NCBI GenBank assembly: GCA_001914195.1
Contig: MKYF01000016.1
Location: 1-64,000 of the forward strand
Source: Streptococcus mitis
GTDB lineage: Bacteria > Bacillota > Bacilli > Lactobacillales > Streptococcaceae
Direction of reading: 5' to 3'
Length of the DNA stretch: 64,000 nucleotides
The notes under the pieces were generated by a model that made no database searches, was not told the origin of the DNA, and was given only the letters and a program-made list of their open reading frames with translations. The position numbers and the translations under genes are program-made. Each line of letters begins with the position of its first letter. Position 1 is the stretch's first letter. This document shows positions 42,815 through 50,559 of this stretch, piece by piece.

Positions 42815-43620
42815 CATTTTTAAACAAAATCCATGAAACTGCTACTTTCCTGAAAGAAAAGGGAATTTCAGCCCCTGAGTTCGGTCTAATCCTTGGGTCA
42901 GGACTTGGAGAATTGGCAGAAGAAATCGAAAATCCTGTTGTAGTAGACTATGCTGAGATTCCAAACTGGGGCCGTTCGACAGTAGTCGGTCACGCTGGTA
43001 AATTGGTATATGGTGACCTTGCAGGTCGCAAGGTCTTGGCTCTTCAAGGTCGTTTCCATTTCTATGAAGGAAATCCTCTTGAAGTCGTGACTTTCCCAGT
43101 TCGTGTGATGAAAGTTCTCGGATGCGAAGGTGTCATTGTAACCAATGCAGCTGGAGGTATTGGATTTGGTCCTGGTACCTTGATGGCTATCTCAGACCAT
43201 ATCAATATGACGGGGCAAAACCCATTGATGGGTGAAAACTTGGATGATTTTGGTCCACGTTTCCCAGATATGTCTAAAGCCTACACACCAGAATACCGTG
43301 CTACTGCCCATGAAGTGGCTAAAAAACTTGGTATCAAGCTTGATGAAGGTGTCTATATCGGTGTTACTGGTCCAACTTATGAAACACCAGCAGAAATTCG
43401 TGCCTATAAGACACTGGGAGCGGATGCAGTTGGTATGTCTACTGTTCCTGAAGTTATTGTGGCAGCCCACTCAGGCTTGAAAGTTCTAGGAATTTCATGT
43501 ATTACTAACTTTGCGGCTGGTTTCCAAGAAGAACTCAACCACGAAGAAGTTGTGGAAGTAACAGAACGTGTTAAAGGTGACTTCAAAGGCTTGCTGAAAG
43601 CAATTCTTGCTGAATTGTAA
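42811..43620 (+). CDS. punA: Purine-nucleoside phosphorylase, trimeric type
   Basis: A 269-residue PNP of the low-molecular-mass class, specific for guanosine and inosine. Phosphate loop LILGSGLGELAEEI, GRFHFYEGNP, VTNAAGGIG, purine-binding TGPTYETPAEIRA (with the conserved Glu) and MSTVPEVI are in order. Ribosome site aaaggagacaca within the DUF1697 end. A decayed copy of its last 75 codons lies 3.3 kb downstream. Confidence 0.95.
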   Translation: MTFLNKIHETATFLKEKGISAPEFGLILGSGLGELAEEIENPVVVDYAEIPNWGRSTVVGHAGKLVYGDLAGRKVLALQGRFHFYEGNPLEVVTFPVRVMKVLGCEGVIVTNAAGGIGFGPGTLMAISDHINMTGQNPLMGENLDDFGPRFPDMSKAYTPEYRATAHEVAKKLGIKLDEGVYIGVTGPTYETPAEIRAYKTLGADAVGMSTVPEVIVAAHSGLKVLGISCITNFAAGFQEELNHEEVVEVTERVKGDFKGLLKAILAEL

Positions 43621-43765
43621 AAAAATTGGTGATGGCATTAGACTAGAGATGAAGGTTTTAGTTCTCATCGTCTTCAGTAGAGAAGATTGGGTTTGTTGTG
43701 ATTAAAAGATGAACAAAAATCCAATCAACTACTATATCTTTAGTAAAAATTTATCACATGCTTAT

Positions 43766-43782
43766 TTATCAATTATTGGTAA
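43766..43782 (+). promoter_or_regulatory. Inverted repeat upstream of the lipase-lectin gene
   Basis: ttatcaattattggtaa is a 17-base palindrome with one mismatched pair, 32 bases before the start codon. It may be an operator. No clear -10/-35 pair could be fixed around it. Confidence 0.3.
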
Positions 43783-43813
43783 ATAGGGGAAAATAAAAGA
43801 AAGTTAGAAAAGA

Positions 43814-46546
43814 ATGAAAATCGGTCAACGAATTATGCGCTTTGGCATAAAAAAATTAAGTATCGGGGTTGTATCTGTTGCAGTTGGTTTTGCTTTTTTA
43901 GCACCGACAGGAATTTCTGCCAATGAAGGAAGTCCAGTTGTGAAAAACGAAACTCCTCTAGTAGTAAATGCAACGGATAGTCCGACAAAACTAGAAAATA
44001 CTGATAAAAAACAGGAAACGCCTCTTATAGAGGAAAGAGTGGCAGTTATCCAACCAGCTCCGGAAACAAAAGAAGTCCTTAAAAATCAGAAGGAAGAAGA
44101 AAAGCTGGAATCCCATAAAACAGAGCCTGCTCTAGTTCCTGAAGAAGTGAATAAAGAGGAAAATGTAAAGGATGAGTCTACAACTTCTCGTCCTGTGACA
44201 GCAGAAGATCTTTTGAAAATCTCAAAAGGAGAACTGCACTCAGAAAATGATTTGCTTGACAATTCTCTTTATGGTGAAAAAGTCCTTGATTTAGAAGGTG
44301 ATGATGATCAGGATGGTATCAAAAATAAGGATGAGCTTTATGTTTATCGTAAAGATGGTAAGGACTATTTAGGATATAACAGTCATCCATTACTGGCGGA
44401 CAGTGATGGAGACGGATTAGCAGATGGGGAAGATGATAATAAGAAACAATGGTATGTTACAGATCGAGACGCTCTTCTCTTTATGGAATTATCCTATCGT
44501 GATGATGACTATATCGAAAAAATTCTAGATCATAAAAATCCATTTCCGAGTCTCTACTTGAATCGTCAAGAATATAAGATGATGCACAATGAGTTAGCCC
44601 CGTTTTGGAAGATGAAAAAAGCTTACCATACAGCTAGTGGTTTGGATGCTTATCTATTTGAAACTAAGAGTGATTTTCCTTATTTAAAAGACAATACTGT
44701 TCAAATGTTGGCTATACGTGGGACAAGACTGAATGATGCCAAAGATTTGAGAACGGACTTGACCTTGCTAGGAGGAAATAAACCTGCACAAGCGGATGAT
44801 ATCCGTAATGTGGTAAAAGAATTGGCGCAGGATTCCAGCATTACCAATCTGTATATGACAGGCCATTCTTTAGGAGGCTATCTAGCTCAAATAGCAGCAG
44901 TTGAAGCTTATCAGAAATATCCTACTTTTTATAATAATGTTTTGAAAAAAGTGACAACATTTAATGCACCTAAGGTCATTACTTCAAGAACAATCTGGAA
45001 TGCCAAAAATGGTTTCTGGGATGTAGGACTAGAAAGTCGGAAGCTTGCTGTAAATGGAAAAATTAAACATTATGTAGTGGATAACGACAATGTGGTTACA
45101 TCTGTGCTACAAAATGATAGTGATGTTGTGACATCTACAGGAAGCGCCAATGTTAAACACCGTTCGCGTGGCTATTTTGAAAGTCGCATGAATGATATTT
45201 CAAACTTTAATATTGGAAAACGAACAACATTGGATAAGCAGGGTTACCGTGATCCAAAACTGGAAAAAATTTCTTTCTTTAAGAAACAACAAGTCCCTCT
45301 GTCATCTAGTCAACCAAGCGCTGAACCTCTTGAAAATATAGCTCTAGGGAAACGGGTTACCCAAAGTTCGACAGCTTTTGGAGGTGATGCTAGAAGGGCT
45401 GTAGATGGAAAAGTTGATGGGAATTATGCTCATCATTCTGTAACGCATACAGAGTTTCAATCTAAGCCTTGGTGGCAAGTCGATTTAGATAAGGAAGAAA
45501 CGATTCGTCAAATCAATATTTATAATCGAACAGATACTGCTCAGGATAGGCTTACTAATTTTAATGTGATTCTTTTAGATAGTTCTGGAAAAGAAATTGA
45601 AAGAAAGCGCATTGCATCTCTGAAAGATATCTCTGCACAAATTGCAATTGACTATAAAAAAGCTCGTTTTGTACGTATTGAGTTAGATGGTTACAATGCT
45701 CTCAGTCTCGCAGAAGTTCAAGTCTTGCGTGCTGAGAATATCGCATGGAAAAAGCAAGCACGCCAAAGTTCTACCGATTTTGGAGGAGATGCTAGCCGTG
45801 CCTTGGATGGGAATACCAATAGTAGCTACAGCCAGCAATCAATTACTCATACAAAATTTGAAAATCAGCCTTGGTGGGAAGTTGATTTAGGTCGTACAGA
45901 ACAGATAGGACTTGTCCGTCTTTATAATCGTGAAGATGGCGAACTTTCCAAACGTTTGGCAGATTTTGATGTGATTTTATATGATGAAAAAGGGACAGAA
46001 GTTGCTAGACAATATGTTTCTAAACTTGACGGAACGAGATTGGATGTTCAATTAAATGGCAAGTTGGGTCGCCGTGTCCGTATTCAATTGCGTCAGAAAA
46101 ATCAAGCTCTCAGTCTTGCTGAAGTAGAAGTGTTTCGATTTATAGCTAAGAATGCTGTGACAACACCAACTTCTAAGCCAGTACAAGTGTTAAATTACAC
46201 TCCTGTAAAAGATAAAACCCTAACTATTCAGCATAGTGGAGCTTACATTGCACGCTATTCTATAACTTGGGAAGAAGTTACAGTAGATAAAAATGGTCAT
46301 TCAGTTGTTCGCAGTCATTCTTGGGAAGGAAATGGACGTAACCAGACTGCAGGTTTTGTACTCAACCTTCCAATTAAAGAAAATATGAGAAATCTGCGAA
46401 TTAAGATCGAAAAGAGAACAGGTCTTATCTGGAATAGATGGCAAACAATCTATGATAACAGACCTCTTCTCGCCCAACCACATCGGAAAATCACTCATTG
46501 GGGTACGACATTGAATTCCAAGGTGAGTGACGATGATGTCTTGTAA
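43814..46546 (+). CDS. Secreted lipase with two F-type lectin domains and a cytolysin domain 4
   Basis: A 910-residue exported protein. Residues 10-36 are a YSIRK-type signal (FGIKKLSIGVVSVAVGFAF, cleavage near ISA-NEG); 37-130 are a Glu/Lys/Pro-rich linker; 158-210 hold calcium-binding-like DxDxDG repeats (DDDQDGIKN, DSDGDGLADGEDD). The class 3 lipase domain (about 215-460) has nucleophile Ser352 in TGHSLGGYLAQ, with Asp423/425 and His449 as triad candidates. Two F-type lectin/F5-8C domains follow (507-640, 641-778), each with an intact HX26RXDX4(R/K) fucose motif: H545/R572/D574/R579 and H679/R706/D708/K713. Residues 799-910 match cholesterol-dependent cytolysin domain 4 (HSGAYIARYSITWEE), with a variant undecapeptide KRTGLIWNRWQ (867-877) and the Thr899-Leu900 cholesterol pair in WGTTLN. 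Pore-forming domains 1-3 and an LPXTG anchor are absent. Confidence 0.85.
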   Translation: MKIGQRIMRFGIKKLSIGVVSVAVGFAFLAPTGISANEGSPVVKNETPLVVNATDSPTKLENTDKKQETPLIEERVAVIQPAPETKEVLKNQKEEEKLESHKTEPALVPEEVNKEENVKDESTTSRPVTAEDLLKISKGELHSENDLLDNSLYGEKVLDLEGDDDQDGIKNKDELYVYRKDGKDYLGYNSHPLLADSDGDGLADGEDDNKKQWYVTDRDALLFMELSYRDDDYIEKILDHKNPFPSLYLNRQEYKMMHNELAPFWKMKKAYHTASGLDAYLFETKSDFPYLKDNTVQMLAIRGTRLNDAKDLRTDLTLLGGNKPAQADDIRNVVKELAQDSSITNLYMTGHSLGGYLAQIAAVEAYQKYPTFYNNVLKKVTTFNAPKVITSRTIWNAKNGFWDVGLESRKLAVNGKIKHYVVDNDNVVTSVLQNDSDVVTSTGSANVKHRSRGYFESRMNDISNFNIGKRTTLDKQGYRDPKLEKISFFKKQQVPLSSSQPSAEPLENIALGKRVTQSSTAFGGDARRAVDGKVDGNYAHHSVTHTEFQSKPWWQVDLDKEETIRQINIYNRTDTAQDRLTNFNVILLDSSGKEIERKRIASLKDISAQIAIDYKKARFVRIELDGYNALSLAEVQVLRAENIAWKKQARQSSTDFGGDASRALDGNTNSSYSQQSITHTKFENQPWWEVDLGRTEQIGLVRLYNREDGELSKRLADFDVILYDEKGTEVARQYVSKLDGTRLDVQLNGKLGRRVRIQLRQKNQALSLAEVEVFRFIAKNAVTTPTSKPVQVLNYTPVKDKTLTIQHSGAYIARYSITWEEVTVDKNGHSVVRSHSWEGNGRNQTAGFVLNLPIKENMRNLRIKIEKRTGLIWNRWQTIYDNRPLLAQPHRKITHWGTTLNSKVSDDDVL

Positions 46547-46592
46547 TATGATGGTACAATGACAGTTAGTTTGTCTAGTTTATAAGAAAGTA

Positions 46593-46621
46593 CTACCTGA
46601 GCTTGAATAGAACTCAGGTAG
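46593..46621 (+). terminator. Stem-loop after the lipase-lectin gene
   Basis: Arms ctacctgag (46593-46601) and ctcaggtag (46613-46621), perfect. No T tract follows, so it may stabilise or weakly terminate the transcript. Confidence 0.55.
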
Positions 46622-46644
46622 CTCTCTGTGAAAGAACAAAATGA

Positions 46645-46840
46645 ATACTCAATGAAAATCAAAGAGGAAACTAGGAAACTAGCCGCAGGCTGCTCAAAGC
46701 ACTGCATTGAGGTTGTAGATATAACTGACGAAGTCAGCTCAAAACACTGTTTTGAGGTTGTGGATATAACTGACGAAGTCAGTAACCATACATACGGCAA
46801 GGCGACGTTGACGTGGTTTGAAGAGATTTTCGAAGAGTAT
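46645..46840 (+). repeat. BOX element, ABBC type
   Basis: boxA, two consecutive boxB units (gctcaaagcactgcattgag and gctcaaaacactgttttgag, each with an actgacgaagtcag stem) and boxC; ends atactc and gagtat. An 81-codon open frame runs through it, an accident of the repeat. Confidence 0.9.
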
Positions 46841-46844
46841 AAAC

Positions 46845-46880
46845 AGAAAGGTAGAGCGCGTGTTTGGATTTGAACACGAG
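46845..46880 (+). repeat. Diverged third copy of the clcA-flanking repeat
   Basis: cagaaaggtagagcgcgtgtttggatttgaacacgag is close to two identical copies at 48542-48592 and 48800-48850. It contains a stem cgtgtt/aacacg. It lies between the BOX and the punA remnant. Confidence 0.6.
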
Positions 46881-46882
46881 TA

Positions 46883-47112
46883 GAAATTCGTACCTATAAG
46901 ATACTTGGAACAGATGTGGTCGGAATGTCAACTGCTCCTGAAGTTATTGTTGTAGCCTACTCAGGTTTGAAACTTCTAGGAATTTTATGTATTACTAACT
47001 ATACTACTGGTTTCAAAGAAGAGATTAACCACTAAGAGGTTATAGAAGTGACCGAGTGTGTTAAAGGTGATTTTAAAGGCTTACTTAAAACCGTTTTTGC
47101 TGAATTATTACT
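46883..47112 (+). pseudogene. Degenerate duplicate of the punA 3' end
   Basis: The frame reads EIRTYKILGTDVVGMSTAPE, VIVVAYSGLKLLGILCITNY, TTGFKEEINH, stop (TAA 47033-47035), then EVIEVTECVKGDFKGLLKTV and FAEL. It is collinear with the last 75 residues of PunA (EIRAYKTLGADAVGMSTVPE and onward), with roughly four of five bases alike by eye. There is no start and no N-terminal part. It ends where clcA begins. Confidence 0.85.
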
Positions 47113-48396
47113 ATGTTAAAAGAATTGAGGAGTATTTTTCAGAAAATCCCTTATAATCTTAAATTATTCCTAGCAGTAATTTTGCAAGGAACAGTTTCAA
47201 GTTTATCTGGTATTTTTCTACATTATCTTTTAGAGATGGTGGAGGAGCTAGCTTTTGGTCAGTCAGAGCATCATAGTGGATTTTTGACTGATGGAGTTTC
47301 CTTGTCGCGGATAGGATTTAGTTTAATAATCGTGGGTATCAGCTCATCCTTGGTCTGGTATTTCTTGCAAAAAAAATCACAGATTTATTCCATCAAAGCT
47401 CAGATGAAGGATGAGACTTCACGATACAAGCTTCATTTTTTAAGACAGCTATTTCATTCAATTTGGCAGATTATTGCAGTTGGAGGGGGAGCACCTATTG
47501 GTAAAGAAGCTGCGCCACGAGAGATTGGAACTCTATTTGCAGGACCAATTGGAAAAAAATGTTCTCTCTCTAAGAAGGATCAAATCTTTCTCCTTGCTTG
47601 TGGTGCTGGTGCTGGTTTAGCAGCTGTCTATCAGGTTCCATTAACAAGTGTCTTCTTTGTTTTTGAAACTCTAGGAATTGCTCTATCTATTAAACGATTT
47701 ATCTTAGTCGGTTTGACTACCTATGTGTCAACCTATACAGCAGGCTTGGTTATTTCAGATCAGGCTCTCTACCAGATTCCAGCGATAACATGGTCATTAA
47801 AGGAAACGTGGATTATTCCCTTATTACTTCTTTTCTTAACCCCACTAGCTTGGCTTTTTGGTCGCTTGAGTAAAGAAGTGTCTTCAAACAGAATAAAAGA
47901 TAAACGAATACTTCTCACATTGCCTACAGCTTTTCTTTTTCTTGCTGGGTTGGCAAGTTATTTTCCACATCTACTTGGAAATGGACGTATGATGGCTCAG
48001 GAAGTATTGAATGGTAGCGATGGCAAAACAGTATTCCTCTTGTTTATCCTAAAAGCACTGGTCGTTCTTATTACTCTGTGGGCAGGGGCCTATGGTGGTA
48101 CACTTACGCCATCTTTTGCCTTGGGGATGGCTGGAGCTGCTCTCTTTGGAATGATTCTAGGTGGGGATAGCCAGCCAAGCATTTTGCTTATGGGATCTGT
48201 TTGCTTTTTGTCTGTGACCTTGAGGGCTCCCTGGTCTGCAACTGGATTAGTAATAGGTTTCACTGGGCTAGCTTTAGATTCTCTTCCGTATCTCTTAGTA
48301 ACAGCTGTTTTAGCCTATGAATTTGCAAAAATATTAGACCGTTTTTCTTGGGCTAACATACTGTGTCAGAAGTCAAAGAATAAAGTAATTAGGTAG
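47113..48396 (+). CDS. clcA: ClC-family chloride channel or transporter
   Basis: A 427-residue membrane protein with about ten to twelve spans. Family motifs are visible: GGGAPIGKEAAPREIG (the GKEGP-type selectivity motif, here GKEAAP), GAGAGLAAVYQVPLTSVFFVFE (GXFXP and the E of the helix-F region) and GAYGGTLTPSFALGMAGAAL. The external gating glutamate position reads GKEAAPRE. No ribosome site precedes ATG 47113, which comes directly after the punA remnant, so expression may be poor or the start may differ. It exchanges or conducts chloride, sometimes fluoride. Confidence 0.82.
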   Translation: MLKELRSIFQKIPYNLKLFLAVILQGTVSSLSGIFLHYLLEMVEELAFGQSEHHSGFLTDGVSLSRIGFSLIIVGISSSLVWYFLQKKSQIYSIKAQMKDETSRYKLHFLRQLFHSIWQIIAVGGGAPIGKEAAPREIGTLFAGPIGKKCSLSKKDQIFLLACGAGAGLAAVYQVPLTSVFFVFETLGIALSIKRFILVGLTTYVSTYTAGLVISDQALYQIPAITWSLKETWIIPLLLLFLTPLAWLFGRLSKEVSSNRIKDKRILLTLPTAFLFLAGLASYFPHLLGNGRMMAQEVLNGSDGKTVFLLFILKALVVLITLWAGAYGGTLTPSFALGMAGAALFGMILGGDSQPSILLMGSVCFLSVTLRAPWSATGLVIGFTGLALDSLPYLLVTAVLAYEFAKILDRFSWANILCQKSKNKVIR

Positions 48397-48941
48397 GAAA
48401 TGCCCATTTCTTCTAATCAAAGATTTATCTTAAAAGATTAAAAACTATTGTCAATTTATCAATAACTGTTTGAAATAAAAAAAGTAGGCTTATCGGAGTC
48501 ATGATTGAATCCGATTTTTCCTAGCTATGAAATATAAAAATAAAAAAAGAAAGGTAGAGCGTGTGTTTTGATTTGAACACGAGCGGAAAACTTTTCTAAA
48601 AACTCAGAAGAGAAGGGGAGTTCGGGTTTGAATTGAAGCCGGTCTAATCTTCTCAATATCATCAAAATTAAGAAAGAAAGGAATTGAACCCACCCTAAAA
48701 GCAGTAGGAAAAAGATAGTTGGTCTAGCGAGCATCGCTCACTGCATCCAACTCCTATTTTCCCTTTGCTTTTTGACGGGTTTGGTATCTTTCTCAATATA
48801 AAAAAAGAAAGGTAGAGCGTGTGTTTTGATTTGAACACGAGCGGAAAACTCGGAAAATAGATAATCTGACTGAGAAATCAGGATTTCTCGTCAGATTCCT
48901 AATTTTCAGTCGTTTTCTTCTCGCTCTTTGTATCATAAATT
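48397..48941. repeat. Repeat-bearing gap between clcA and deoD
   Basis: A 51-base sequence starting aaaaaaagaaaggtagagcg occurs identically at 48542-48592 and 48800-48850, with a weaker partial echo near 48665-48690 (taagaaagaaaggaattgaac). Between them is a hairpin-rich segment (agcgagcatcgct near 48728). Nothing here encodes a protein. The same repeat, diverged, lies on the other side of clcA at 46845. The family is unknown to me. Confidence 0.6.
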
Positions 48942-49652
48942 ATGTCTATCCATATTGCTGCTCAGCAGGGTGAAATTGCTGATAAAATTCTTCTTCCTGG
49001 GGATCCTCTTCGTGCTAAGTTTATTGCGGAGAATTTCCTTGAAGATGCTGTTTGTTTTAACGAAGTGCGTAACATGTTTGGTTACACTGGTACTTACAAG
49101 GGCCACCGTGTATCAGTCATGGGAACTGGGATGGGAATGCCATCTATTTCGATTTATGCGCGTGAATTGATTGTTGATTACGGTGTGAAGAAATTGATCC
49201 GTGTGGGAACAGCAGGTTCATTGAATGAAAATGTTCACGTCCGTGAATTAGTTTTGGCGCAGGCAGCGGCAACCAACTCTAACATCATCCGCAATGACTG
49301 GCCACAGTACGATTTTCCACAAATCGCTAGCTTTGATTTGTTGGATAAGGCCTACCATATCGCTAAAGAACTCGGTATGACCACCCACGTTGGGAACGTT
49401 TTGTCTTCTGATGTCTTTTATTCAAACTACTTTGAAAAGAACATCGAACTTGGTAAATGGGGGGTCAAGGCTGTGGAAATGGAAGCAGCAGCTCTCTACT
49501 ATTTGGCAGCCCAATACCATGTTGACGCGCTTGCTATCATGACTATCTCTGATAGTTTGGTTAATCCAGATGAAGATACAACTGCAGAAGAACGCCAAAA
49601 TACCTTCACAGATATGATGAAGGTTGGATTAGAAACCTTGATTGCAAAATAA
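48942..49652 (+). CDS. deoD: Purine-nucleoside phosphorylase, hexameric DeoD type
   Basis: A 236-residue PNP of the NP-I family that also accepts adenosine. MSIHIAAQQGEIADKILLPGDPLRAKFIAENF (start, in part IADKILLPGDPLRA), phosphate site MGTGMGMPSISIYARELI, GTAGSLNENVHVRELVL, nucleoside site VKAVEMEAAALYYLA and TISDSL are all in place. No ribosome site is visible before ATG 48942 (tttgtatcataaatt), probably because the repeat region replaced the native leader. Confidence 0.93.
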   Translation: MSIHIAAQQGEIADKILLPGDPLRAKFIAENFLEDAVCFNEVRNMFGYTGTYKGHRVSVMGTGMGMPSISIYARELIVDYGVKKLIRVGTAGSLNENVHVRELVLAQAAATNSNIIRNDWPQYDFPQIASFDLLDKAYHIAKELGMTTHVGNVLSSDVFYSNYFEKNIELGKWGVKAVEMEAAALYYLAAQYHVDALAIMTISDSLVNPDEDTTAEERQNTFTDMMKVGLETLIAK

Positions 49653-49662
49653 TTATATCCAA

Positions 49663-49702
49663 AAAAGGAAGCCCTTCTTTATGAATTGGAGGACTTCCTT
49701 TT
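49663..49702. terminator. Terminator between deoD and the kinase-like gene
   Basis: aaaaggaag (49663-49671) and cttcctttt (49694-49702) pair with a longer loop that may fold further (ccc..ggagg). It overlaps the 3' end of the convergent gene. Confidence 0.6.
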
Positions 49703-50203
49703 CTTATCTAGAAATTGGTCTATCTCTTTTTGTGATCTGAGGATGACCACTTTATATGGATAGTTTTTTTGAATCCACTTGTAGCGTTCCTTAGCGGATT
49801 TGCTCCGTCCGTCCCAAAGAATCCATCTGATAAACTCCCAATTAAATTGTTCTTGACAACCAGCTGCCATACTTTCTCTGACCTTGCCTCGGTATTTGAG
49901 GTATCGCTTAAAGGCTCGAAAGAGACAAGTCAATGGCGAAAAATTAAGAAAGATGATTTGGTCAGCATCCTGCATTCTTTCCTCATAGAAACACCAAGAA
50001 TAATTACCATCAATAACCCAAGCTTCATGCTTGGTGAGAAAGTTTTTCATCTCGGTTAACATCCATTTGCGGTCACTGTCTTGCCAACCGGGTTGAAATT
50101 GGAGTGTGTCCATGTGAAGTTTTGGGATGGAGTAGCAGTTAGACAACTTTTCGGCTAGAGTTGACTTACCAGCACCAGAATATCCGATAATTGCGATTTT
50201 CAT
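49679..50203 (-). CDS. P-loop kinase-like protein (FlaR / topology-modulation type)
   Basis: A 174-residue nucleotide-binding protein: Walker A GYSGAGKSTLAEKL at residue 7, HMDTLQFQPGWQDSDR, WVIDGNYSWCFYEERMQDAD as the Walker B-like strand and RLIFLNFSPLTCLFR-type lid (DQIIFLNFSPLTCLFRAFKR here). It resembles proteins annotated as FlaR or DNA topology modulators, which are probably small-molecule kinases. Substrate unknown. Start ATG 50203 follows a weak site (ggtagaaa). Confidence 0.8.
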   Translation of the reverse strand: MKIAIIGYSGAGKSTLAEKLSNCYSIPKLHMDTLQFQPGWQDSDRKWMLTEMKNFLTKHEAWVIDGNYSWCFYEERMQDADQIIFLNFSPLTCLFRAFKRYLKYRGKVRESMAAGCQEQFNWEFIRWILWDGRSKSAKERYKWIQKNYPYKVVILRSQKEIDQFLDKKRKSSNS

Positions 50204-50227
50204 TTTCTACCCTTTCCAATTTGGAGA

Positions 50228-50250
50228 CAAAAAAACAGCCTCTATGGACT
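50228..50250 (-). terminator. rpsT terminator
   Basis: On the minus strand gaaacagtcc and aggctgtttttt form a stem with a short loop and T tract, just after the S20 stop. Confidence 0.75.
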
Positions 50251-50255
50251 GTTTC

Positions 50256-50492
50256 TTATTTAGCAAGTTTAGCTGAAAGACGAGCTTTATCGCGGCTTGC
50301 TTTGTTTTTGTGAATCAAACCTTTAGTTTCTGCTTTATCGATAGCTGAGCTAGCAGCACGGAAAAGTTCTTCAGATGGGTTTGCTTCGAATGCTTTGATA
50401 GCAGTACGCATAGCTGATTTTTGAGCTGAGTTCTTTTCGTTTTGTTTAACGTTCAATTCAGCGCGTTTGATAGCTGATTTAATGTTTGCCAA
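50256..50492 (-). CDS. rpsT: 30S ribosomal protein S20
   Basis: A 78-residue protein starting [13 protein letters not shown] after the initiator; the start is TTG 50492, with ggaggtaagaaca at the right distance, whereas the longer frame to 50507 would put this ribosome site inside the gene. The family signature [14 protein letters not shown] lies at the end. S20 binds 16S rRNA early in assembly. The TTG start is known in other bacteria to lower its translation and allow feedback. Confidence 0.95.
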
Positions 50493-50559
50493 TGTTCTTA
50501 CCTCCATATTTACTAACTATACCATTATATCTGAAAACTTACGTTTTGACAAGGGAAAA

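Noticed and set aside
46628..46873. 81-codon frame on the plus strand after the lipase gene
   Set aside because: It runs entirely through the ABBC BOX element and its edges; similar frames arise in other BOX copies, and there is no ribosome site.
47113..48396. clcA as a fluoride-specific exporter with riboswitch
   Set aside because: No fluoride riboswitch sequence precedes it; the upstream DNA is the punA remnant, so the general ClC label is kept.
48542..48850. CRISPR-like direct repeats upstream of deoD
   Set aside because: Only two exact copies with one 207-base gap, no regular spacers and no cas genes.
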